A stretch of 28,587 nucleotides of DNA from JANMDU01 sp043755865 (GTDB lineage: Bacteria > Pseudomonadota > Gammaproteobacteria > Burkholderiales > Burkholderiaceae_C): NCBI GenBank assembly GCA_043755865.1, contig JAYUSD010000054.1, positions 1-28,587 on the forward strand, in the 5' to 3' direction. Shown here in pieces: positions 7,749 through 14,086 of this stretch. The notes under the pieces are model-generated. The model was not told where the DNA came from, ran no database searches, and was given only the letters and a program-made list of their open reading frames with translations. Every line of letters starts with the position of its first letter. Within the stretch, counting starts at the first letter, position 1. Both the position numbers and the translations under genes were made by a program.

Positions 7749-7841
7749 AAGTGTCCGTTGTACCTCCGCCTTTATGCTGAGAAAGTCGGTTAACAATTCC
7801 AAATAAATCGCGTGGGGAAATTTCCTCATTTGCTTTACGAG

Positions 7842-7928
7842 CACCGCGAGGAGGGTCAGCCGCGAGGGTCAGCAGCAGCCGCGAGGGTCCACAGCAGCCG
7901 CGAGGGTCACAGCAGCCGCGAGGGTCAA
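7842..7928. repeat. Tandem array of ~18-bp units upstream of the RAYT gene
   Basis: About five units built on GCCGCGAGGGTCA, separated by CAGCA-type linkers of slightly variable length. The array ends about 36 bp before the transposase start. Unit length is not a multiple of three and the array is non-coding. It may be a target or regulatory array for the adjacent transposase, or a simple minisatellite. Confidence 0.85.
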
Positions 7929-7964
7929 GTCTTTCACTATCACATCCCTTGCTAAACTCAGTAC

Positions 7965-8825
7965 ATGGCACGCCCACTCCGACTCGAATTCGCTCACGCT
8001 CTGTATCACGTTACCTCGCGCGGCGACAGGCGCGAAGATATCTTTCATACTGACGCAGATCGCCTTGCTTGGCTGGGCGTGCTGGCGCAGGTGTGCAAAC
8101 GGTTTAATTGGACGGTGCATGCTTATTGCTTGATGAGCAATCACTATCATTTATTGGTTGAGACGCCGGATGCGAATTTGTCTGCGGGGATGAGGCAGCT
8201 CAATGGCGTTTATACGCAGCTGAGCAACCGCTCTCATGGCCGCGTGGGGCATGTATTTCAAGGGCGCTTTAAGGCCATCGTGGTGGATAAAGACAATTAT
8301 TTGCTGGAGCTGGCCCGCTATGTGGTGCTGAACCCGGTGCGGGCGGGGATGGTGAGCGACGCGAGCGAGTGGCCATGGAGCTCGTATCGTGCGATGGTTG
8401 CGCCAGCTCACGCAGAGCGGCCCGAATGGCTGGCCACCGATAAGCTGCTGGCTTACTTTGCAATTGACAAAAACACTCTGAACCGCGGAAAAGCGCAGCA
8501 GCGCTATATCCAGCATGTGCGCGATGGCGTGGGGCTGCCTTCGGTGTGGGAGGCGCTCAGCGGGCAGGTGTTTTTGGGGGATGAGAAGTTTGTGATCAAG
8601 ATGCTGGCCTTAGCGCAGAGCGTAGGCGCTTCAAAGCTAGAAATCCCGCAGGCGCAGCGCAGAGCGGTTGCACTGCCGTTGCAGGCGTATGAAGACAAGC
8701 ATCCGAATGATCGCAACTCAGCCATTCAAGCGGCTTTTGCGACGGGCGGCTACACGATGGCGCAATTGGCTGAACACTTCAATTTGCACTACACGAGCGT
8801 GAGCCGGATCGTGAAAATGATCTAA
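7965..8825 (+). mobile_element. REP-associated tyrosine transposase (RAYT, Y1_Tnp/Transposase_17)
   Basis: The 286-residue protein is an IS200-like single-strand nuclease domesticated to mobilise REP palindromes. It has the N-terminal MARPLRLEFAHALYHVTSRG signature, the HUH-type motif SNHYHLLVE and the region with the catalytic tyrosine, LARYVVLNPVRAGM, followed by EWPWSSY. The C-terminal third contains a helix-turn-helix (YTMAQLAEHFNLHYTSVSRI), which is usual for the long RAYT group. The start ATG at 7965 begins the family's conserved MARPLR. It appears intact. Dispersed palindromes at 3019 and 19221 are plausible substrates. Its insertion separates the pilin genes from the pglL-like gene. 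Confidence 0.93.
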
Positions 8826-8852
8826 ATCGGCGAGGCTTTAAATCACAGGTTT

Positions 8853-8972
8853 GATTCCGCTTCGGGAGAGATGGTGGCTAATCTTCGGCAGCGTAATCAG
8901 TTTGCTACTTTGATGTTGATTGGGGCTCTGGCGGTGTGGCTTCGATACCTCAGCCCGAACGGACACTTTTAA
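8853..8972 (+). pseudogene. Fragment of a pglL-like gene
   Basis: Forty codons (DSASGEMVANLRQRNQ, later AVWLRYLSPNG) ending at a TAA match residues of the full gene at 11205-12800 (around 11466-11580) almost base for base. No start, no rest of the gene. It lies 28 bp after the RAYT stop. It is a remnant of a second copy, or was left or carried there by recombination. Confidence 0.85.
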
Positions 8973-9024
8973 AAGAATCAAGAGGTCTGCGATGGCGCAA
9001 GTGTGTTTGCGTGCTTGCGCGTGC

Positions 9025-9357
9025 TCACGCATGCGCTGCTTCGCGTAGAGCATGAGCTGCCCAATGATTCAAGCTCTGGCCGCTGACTTGCGCTGCCATC
9101 AGGGCGGCGCTGTGCACTTCTTGCGGCACACGCAGCATCAGCTTGCCGCTGGCTACCTTTTGCGACTGACGCCCTAGCTTTTTGCAGCTTGCTAAGTCAT
9201 CGGTGACGGCCGTCTCGAAAGCCAAGCGCAAGTCAGTGACGTCATCCGCATGAAACCCCACCACGTCTGCAATCCCTGCGATGTGGCCAATCAGGCAAGC
9301 ATCTTCGTCGCTGTAAGCAATTCTGGCGGCATAGCCTTTAAAAAACATGGTGTTCAT
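9025..9357 (-). CDS. hicB: HicB-family antitoxin
   Basis: A 110-residue protein with the HicB partial RNase H-like fold at the N-terminus (ARIAYSDEDACLIGHIAGIA, then VVGFHADDVTDLRLAFETAV) and a ribbon-helix-helix-like C-terminus (KLMLRVPQEVHSAALMAAQV). HicB neutralises the mRNA interferase HicA and represses the operon. The ATG overlaps the stop of the hicA remnant by 4 bp, the normal hicA-hicB coupling. Because hicA is truncated here, this antitoxin looks orphaned. Confidence 0.88.
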   Translation of the reverse strand: MNTMFFKGYAARIAYSDEDACLIGHIAGIADVVGFHADDVTDLRLAFETAVTDDLASCKKLGRQSQKVASGKLMLRVPQEVHSAALMAAQVSGQSLNHWAAHALREAAHA

Positions 9358-9512
9358 AGCGTGATTCCTGCTTGACTTAAAAATAAACGTGCATCTTTGA
9401 CCTGATAAGGCTTGGCTTCTTTGGCTGGATGTGGGTGATGAAACGTGGCAACGACATCGTTCAAGACAAAACGCACCCGCGATCCGTCCCCCTCAACTAG
9501 CTGCCAATGCCT
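9354..9512 (-). pseudogene. hicA: hicA remnant (5'-truncated toxin gene)
   Basis: About 50 codons in the frame running into hicB read LVEGDGSRVRFVLNDVVATF, then HHPHPAKEAKPYQVKDARLF and LSQAGITL. This is the C-terminal half of a HicA toxin (GSRVRF, H-PHP motif). There is no start codon or N-terminal half: upstream the sequence is the end of the mazF gene. The catalytic His region survives but the protein cannot be made normally. It is too short to be noticed as an ORF. Confidence 0.85.
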
Positions 9513-9814
9513 AAGTGCAAACTTAATGCCTTTTCGATTTTCTTCATTTCTAGCAATGTCAGGATTGCTACGCGCTGCTTGAGACGTTTTTTACTCGTGA
9601 AAATGAGTTGATCAGACATAACTTTGCTGGGCGATCCATTGACTATGACTAGCGCTTCGCCGGGGTACAGGCATTCTGTTTTGCTGGTTAACGGGATCAC
9701 GACAACGCGCGCCAAATTGGTGTTGGCTGCATCATTGCTGATGATGACTTTAGGGCGCGTTTTGCGGATTTCTGTGCCGACAGCTGGGTCAAATTCGACC
9801 CACCAAAACTTCAC
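9497..9814 (-). CDS. mazF: MazF/PemK-family endoribonuclease toxin
   Basis: A 105-residue protein with the family core: GTEIRKTRPKVIISND near the start, VVVIPLTSKT, then GSPSKVMSDQLIFTSKKRLK and a C-terminal helix. MazF cuts mRNA at short motifs. The length is normal. The GTG start overlaps the stop of the abiEii pseudogene by 4 bp, the place where a MazE antitoxin gene would be expected. No antitoxin is visible, so either the toxin is silent, the cell tolerates it, or another protein provides immunity. Its 3' end runs into the hicA remnant. Confidence 0.88.
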   Translation of the reverse strand: MKFWWVEFDPAVGTEIRKTRPKVIISNDAANTNLARVVVIPLTSKTECLYPGEALVIVNGSPSKVMSDQLIFTSKKRLKQRVAILTLLEMKKIEKALSLHLGIGS

Positions 9815-10453
9815 CGCGCTTCATGGCTGCCGTCATGGATCAGTGCGTTGCTCCACTCCAGAGCCTCGGCTTCGCGAGCTGTGTCTTGAGCCATCGCTTG
9901 GTAGCCTTCATTTAAAAAGCAAATATGCGTGAACGAGGTGCGTAGTTGAGTAACGATATCTTCTAGCTGTGTAGCAGGAAGTCGATTTTTCTTCAAGAAC
10001 GCTTTCCATTGAGTCTGCTTGAGTGGACTTTTCGCAAAAGCATCACTTAACCCGCCGGGCAGTGATGTTGGCATCGGCATTTGACGACGTGCAAAAGTTG
10101 CTGCTATGGCGCGGCGCAATTGTTCACTTTCGAGCGTGCCTTCGCCCAGCAGCACCGATAGATCAAAGTAGTCTTTCATCCGCGTGTTGGCCATGCCGAG
10201 CAAACAAATGGCATGGAATTTTTCTGCGACGACGGTGTATTTTGGGTAAGCGCGTAGTTGTGGCGTTGGCAGATCGTCCAGAAGCACTGGGTAATTGATG
10301 GCTTCGGGCGCTGGCGTCACCGCACCACCGAAGCCGATGTCCACTTGCAATGCGATGCGTGCGCCGTCTAGATGTTAGGTTGAACTCTTGTTTATTTTCA
10401 TCGGCACGTTGTTTTAAGCGAGCGCGGATGGAGGCGGCTAGATTGCGGCTCAT
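9811..10453 (-). pseudogene. abiEii: AbiEii nucleotidyltransferase toxin, internally deleted
   Basis: The start at 10453 gives MSRNLAASIRARLKQRADEN, the usual AbiEii N-terminus, overlapping the abiEi stop by 4 bp. After ~27 residues the frame is lost, and a different frame continues as HLDGARIALQVDIGFGGAV to the end at 9811. Family members are ~280-300 residues. About 100 residues are missing, including the nucleotidyltransferase GS/DxD catalytic motifs. The C-terminal 179 codons are intact but have only a TTG as possible start. The toxin is therefore inactive. Confidence 0.85.
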
Positions 10454-11067
10454 GTGCTGACGCTCTCCAAGTACGGGCGCATGACGTTGGCGACGCGGTT
10501 GATGCTGGCGTAGTGCCACAGCTCATCCATGGTGAATTTGCGCTGTACCCAGCCATCTTGCAGCGCTTCAATGGCGACATCAATGCCAATCTTGTTGCGG
10601 AATTTGAAGCAATCTGCAACTGTCTTTGCTGCGTTGAAGACGGGTACGGCGATGCCTTCAGCTTGCAGGTGTTCGACGCCCTCGGTCAGTGCTGCGCCTG
10701 TCATGTGAACTGTGCGAATGACGGGTTGATCCAACTTGGGTGTTGGGGTGTGGGCGGGAAGCGCCATCCAGACCTCAAAAGGGGCTTGGGTACCGATTCC
10801 ATGCACGCGCAGCGCTGACAGCAGGCAAACGACGCCGCGCGGAACGCGCATTGCCACCTTGGCAAGTGAGCTGTGTTCGCTCAAGGCGCGGCCAGGCAAG
10901 CTATAAATGCCACGTGCGACTCTTTCTAACCTACCGGCCAGCACCAAGCGACTGAGAACCATCGTGGGCAGCGAATGTGTTGCGAGGTCGCGTGCGCGCA
11001 GCAATGGGCGCTGCTGTGCTAGCGCGAGCACTGCCTGATCGTGGCTTGACAAGATGATTGATCTCAT
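10450..11067 (-). CDS. abiEi: AbiEi-family antitoxin / transcriptional regulator
   Basis: A 205-residue winged-helix antitoxin of type IV toxin-antitoxin systems that also represses its own operon. The N-terminal HTH (AQQRPLLRARDLATHSLPTM, then LSRLVLAGRLERVARGIYSL) and the C-terminal domain (FNAAKTVADCFKFRNKIGID, then AIEALQDGW) match the family. The ATG at 11067 is preferred over the TTG at 11085 because the likely -10 region overlaps the TTG. It looks intact although its cognate toxin gene is broken, as expected if the antitoxin decays last. Confidence 0.88.
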   Translation of the reverse strand: MRSIILSSHDQAVLALAQQRPLLRARDLATHSLPTMVLSRLVLAGRLERVARGIYSLPGRALSEHSSLAKVAMRVPRGVVCLLSALRVHGIGTQAPFEVWMALPAHTPTPKLDQPVIRTVHMTGAALTEGVEHLQAEGIAVPVFNAAKTVADCFKFRNKIGIDVAIEALQDGWVQRKFTMDELWHYASINRVANVMRPYLESVST

Positions 11068-11088
11068 CTGTATAGTATGTTGCAATCA

Positions 11089-11110
11089 TTAGTTAATTGT
11101 CAATAACTAA
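11089..11110. promoter_or_regulatory. Operator dyad with -35 box in front of abiEi
   Basis: TTAGTTA, eight bases, TAACTAA is a perfect 7-bp dyad. On the minus strand its centre contains TTGACA, a consensus -35 box, with CATACT 18 bases downstream as a possible -10. Binding of AbiEi here would block transcription, in line with known negative autoregulation of AbiE systems. A short run of AACT repeats follows at 11105-11120. Confidence 0.65.
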
Positions 11111-11204
11111 CTAACTAACTGTTGGAGTATTGTTGTCGTTTGCTGACGAGTCATATGACATCTTTAAAGCGAGAGACTGCGCCGGTGACGTTTTTCTGTC
11201 GCTT

Positions 11205-12800
11205 ATGCTTTCGGCCATGAAGTTTCGTTTCTATTTAATGAGTTTCCTGATCGCTGCACCTTGGCTGATCGGTGCTTCGGCGGGGCCGGTGGCTCAGATG
11301 GGCTCTTGGTTGGCCTCTGGCTGCGTGTTGGTGGGGGTGCTGTTTTTTCAATCTTCTCGGCATTGGCCTGTAAGCATTGTTTGGGCGGCTGGGGTGAGTT
11401 TTTTTATAGCGTTGCTGCAGTTTTCAGGCGGAGCAGCAGGGCTTGCGCCTTGGGTGAGCGAGTCTGCTACTGGGGAGATGGTGGCAAATCTCCGGCAGCG
11501 TAATCAGTTTGCTACCTTGATGGTGATTGGTGGGCTGGCTGTGTGGCTTCGATACCTCAGAGCGAACGGCGTTTTTAGTCCGAACGAAGGTTTCAGCTTG
11601 CATGGAGGCGTTAACCGAAACGGAGGCCTCTTTTTTAGCGAAGGCCTAAAGCAGAATGAATCCGACCAGCCGAATGGAAACGTAAACCTTTGCTTCACCG
11701 CAGTCATTTGGGTCGCAATGGCCATCGCGCTTTTTGCCTTTGCAACAGCGCTTTCTGGCTCGCGCACGGGGTTGCTGCAGTGGCTGGCGCTGCTTGCATT
11801 GGCTCTGAGTTGGCAACGCAGTTGGCGCGCGAATGTGAAGTGGCTGTTCGGTGCGGCGGTGCTGGGGTTTTGCTTGGGTGCGCTTGTTGGGCCTTGGGCT
11901 GCGCAGCTGGCGGGGCATGCGAATTCGGGGCTGCTCTCGCGTGTGGATGATGCAAATTCATTTTCTCGGCTAGCGCTTTGGGGCAATGTACTGGAGCTGA
12001 TTGCGCGTGAGCCGCTGCTGGGCCATGGGTGGCGCTCGTTAGCGTATGCGCATTACTCCCAAGATTTCTCTAGCACGCGTTTTATGGAGATGCTGGATAA
12101 CGCGCACAATTTGCCGCTGCATTTGGCCGTCGAATTGGGGCTTCCAATCGCGCTTTCGTTTTGCGGCTTCGTGGGCTGTCTCGTCTGGAAAAACAAGCCG
12201 TGGAAGGAAACTCAGCCGGATCGGCAGTTGGCTTGGGGTGTGCTGCTGATGATTGGCATTCACAGCATGCTGGAGTATCCGCTTTGGTATGGGCCATTTT
12301 TTATGACGGCATTGATTTGTGTGGGGGTTTTGTGCGAAGACACATGGCGCAATTTTAGAGATAAATGGTCAGTAGCCGGCATGGGATATGCGCGGAGTGC
12401 TATTTATTTAGGAGTATGCTGCTTTGCGGTGTTGTTGCTTGCAGCAACGGCGTTTGTGGCATTTGACTACCACCGGGTGAGCCAGATTTATTTAACGCCT
12501 GAGCAGCGCAGCAGTTGGTATGCGGCGGATCCGCTGGGGGCTGCGAAGAAGAGTGTGTTTTTTCAAAGCCACGCAAAGTTTGCGGAGTTGCAGATCACGC
12601 CACTGACAAAAGAATCTGCGGCAAGGGTGCTGGAGCTGTCGAGCGAATTGGTGCACTGGTCGCCGGAGCCACGCATCATTGAAAAGCTGATTGAATCCGC
12701 CGTGATGATGGGGCTGGATGACGTGGCGGCGTTTCATTTGAAGCGTTATCGCATTTCGTATCCGGCGGCGCATGCACTGTGGGCAAAGCGCGCTTTATAA
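11205..12800 (+). CDS. PglL/Wzy-family O-oligosaccharyltransferase or ligase
   Basis: A polytopic inner-membrane protein that in this family transfers lipid-linked glycan to pilin or other periplasmic targets. The PglL-type N-terminal signature GEMVANLRQRNQFATL is followed by the Wzy_C motif ALSGSRTGLLQ, a periplasmic loop with DNAHNLPLHLAVELGLP and the Wzy_C_2 block GIHSMLEYPLWYGPF. The start is unclear: ATG 11205 or 11217 begin at the first membrane helix but lack a Shine-Dalgarno site, while TTG 11133 has GGAG before it. A loop after AVWLRYL (11549-11690) has grown by degenerate repeats. A dispersed element lies at residues ~386-403. The nearby pilin genes suggest pilin glycosylation. Confidence 0.85.
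   Translation: MLSAMKFRFYLMSFLIAAPWLIGASAGPVAQMGSWLASGCVLVGVLFFQSSRHWPVSIVWAAGVSFFIALLQFSGGAAGLAPWVSESATGEMVANLRQRNQFATLMVIGGLAVWLRYLRANGVFSPNEGFSLHGGVNRNGGLFFSEGLKQNESDQPNGNVNLCFTAVIWVAMAIALFAFATALSGSRTGLLQWLALLALALSWQRSWRANVKWLFGAAVLGFCLGALVGPWAAQLAGHANSGLLSRVDDANSFSRLALWGNVLELIAREPLLGHGWRSLAYAHYSQDFSSTRFMEMLDNAHNLPLHLAVELGLPIALSFCGFVGCLVWKNKPWKETQPDRQLAWGVLLMIGIHSMLEYPLWYGPFFMTALICVGVLCEDTWRNFRDKWSVAGMGYARSAIYLGVCCFAVLLLAATAFVAFDYHRVSQIYLTPEQRSSWYAADPLGAAKKSVFFQSHAKFAELQITPLTKESAARVLELSSELVHWSPEPRIIEKLIESAVMMGLDDVAAFHLKRYRISYPAAHALWAKRAL
12361..12413 (-). repeat. Dispersed intragenic element, copy 4 (in pglL-like gene, reverse)
   Basis: The reverse complement reads AAATAGCACTCCGCGCA then TATCCCATGCCGGCTACTG. 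The gene frame gives VAGMGYARSAIYLGV, aligned codon for codon with the other reverse copies (2 and 6), and falls at the start of a membrane helix. Confidence 0.85.
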
Positions 12801-12831
12801 GAGTTGCGAGGGGCGCTGCGAAGGGCGGTTC

Positions 12832-12999
12832 GTGCCGCGCTTTGTTCGGCGCTTTGTGGGCTGCTTTGTCGGGCGTTTTATGGCGCGCTTTACAGGTCAC
12901 TTTACAGGCCACATAATTGGCCGCGCTCAGTCTGCGGAGTTACATCGCGCAATTTACCGTGTTATTTACCGCGTTGTATGCCGCTTTGTATGCCGCTTT
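12832..12999 (+). repeat. 12-bp minisatellite, about 14 units in phase
   Basis: Fourteen 12-bp steps run in constant phase, from GTGCCGCGCTTT to two identical units GTATGCCGCTTT, with a degenerate middle. It fills the 260-bp gap between the pglL-like gene and the SGNH lipoprotein gene. An open frame through it (12772-13077) gives RFVx repeats, but I see no start signal or family and treat it as non-coding. Confidence 0.82.
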
Positions 13000-13060
13000 G
13001 TTGATCAAGCCGAGCGGTATTTAACTGCCACACCGAAGCTAGCTGAGGCTTGCCAAAGAT

Positions 13061-13951
13061 TTACCAGCGCGCCTTGATGCGGTTGTAAGCGTTGTCGCCG
13101 AGCAGGCGATGCGCGCTTGGGCCGAGGTGGCGGTCATCGGCGAAGAGGTGGAGGTTGTAGTTGGTCACGCCGGCAGCCAAAGTGGTGGGGGTGCAGGTTT
13201 GCGCGGTGGGCGTTGAGCATGCGGCCAACACGACGTTGCCGCCTGTGCCAAGCAAGCTGGGGCTGTTGTAGATGGTGTTTACATACGCTTCGTTGTCGAT
13301 AAAAAGCACGTCGGTGGTGACATTGGCTAAAGCGATTTTTAGGCCGTCGTTGAAGGCGCGAGTGGCGGCTGTAAATCCAGCGGTTCGCGCTTGCGCGACG
13401 GCGAAGGGCGTTCTTCCCAAATTGGGCGCATTGGCAATCACGATGTGTTTGCCGCCAGCAGCGGTGAGGCGCAGCACTTGTGCGGCAAGGGCTTTGCCCG
13501 CCGCATCGGCGGCCGTAGCCAATGCAGGATCTGTGGCATTGGCTGCTGCCAAGGCCGCGAGCTCAGCCACGCCAGCATCGACGATGAGCAGATCGCTTGC
13601 GCCGATGGTGTTGGCCGCAAGGAAGGCAGTGATTTGATCGGCAATGGCGTTTGCGCCTGTGTTGACTCTCGCGCCGCCTTGCGCAAAGCCCAAGCCGCCG
13701 GAAACTTTCGCGGTGATGGTTTTGCCATAACTGCTTGCAACGCGCTCGACCCAAATATTGACTGTGCCATCGTTGACGGTGAATTTGCTGCCCGTTTGCC
13801 CGAGATCAGACAGACCATCACCCAAGCTGATCACGCGGGTGGGCGCGAGCGGCTCAAAGGTGGAGCCGGAGCCGCAGGCTGCGAGAAACAAGGCACTGGC
13901 GGCGAGCAATGCGGTGCACAGCGATGGAATGAAACGAGATAAGGCAGACAT
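13061..13951 (-). CDS. SGNH/GDSL-like esterase, lipoprotein
   Basis: A lipoprotein signal (LAASALFLAACGSGS) places the mature 270-residue protein on a membrane facing the periplasm or surface. The rest resembles GDSL esterases: block I ISLGDGLSDLG, a Gly block SGGLGFAQGGARV, block III-like VDAGVAEL and block V LFADDRHLGPSAH with Asp and His in place. The usual nucleophile Ser of GDS(L) is Gly (GDG), so classical hydrolase activity may be absent. Related Burkholderiales proteins, as I recall, also vary here. It is transcribed towards the array at 12832 and has no operon partner. Confidence 0.8.
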   Translation of the reverse strand: MSALSRFIPSLCTALLAASALFLAACGSGSTFEPLAPTRVISLGDGLSDLGQTGSKFTVNDGTVNIWVERVASSYGKTITAKVSGGLGFAQGGARVNTGANAIADQITAFLAANTIGASDLLIVDAGVAELAALAAANATDPALATAADAAGKALAAQVLRLTAAGGKHIVIANAPNLGRTPFAVAQARTAGFTAATRAFNDGLKIALANVTTDVLFIDNEAYVNTIYNSPSLLGTGGNVVLAACSTPTAQTCTPTTLAAGVTNYNLHLFADDRHLGPSAHRLLGDNAYNRIKARW

Positions 13952-14030
13952 ACAGGCGATCTCAAAAAATTTGTGCTCCGAAGCTGAGCGTAGGCTCTAT
14001 CTTAACCGTGGCAGGCTGATGGATCTGGCG

Positions 14031-14076
14031 CCTCAGCCCGAACGGAGGTGATGCTCATCGAACAGTGTTGGGTCAG
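14031..14076. repeat. Dispersed repeat, second copy of the 19221 end
   Basis: The reverse complement (CTGACCCAA, TGTTCGATGAGCA, CCGTTCGGGCTGAGG) matches 19221-19268 over ~45 bp. It lies in the gap between the SGNH gene and the Sua5-like gene. CTTCGATACCTCAG-type relatives of its GGGCTGAGG end occur at 8940 and 11549. Confidence 0.8.
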
Positions 14077-14086
14077 GCGCTGCGCT

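Noticed and set aside
7842..7928. Possible CRISPR array
   Set aside because: The units are ~18 bp with tiny, near-identical linkers; there are no unique spacers and no cas genes.
12772..13077. ORF encoding an RFVx-repeat peptide
   Set aside because: The open frame follows from the 12-bp array; its start lies inside the pglL-like gene and there is no ribosome-binding site or family match.
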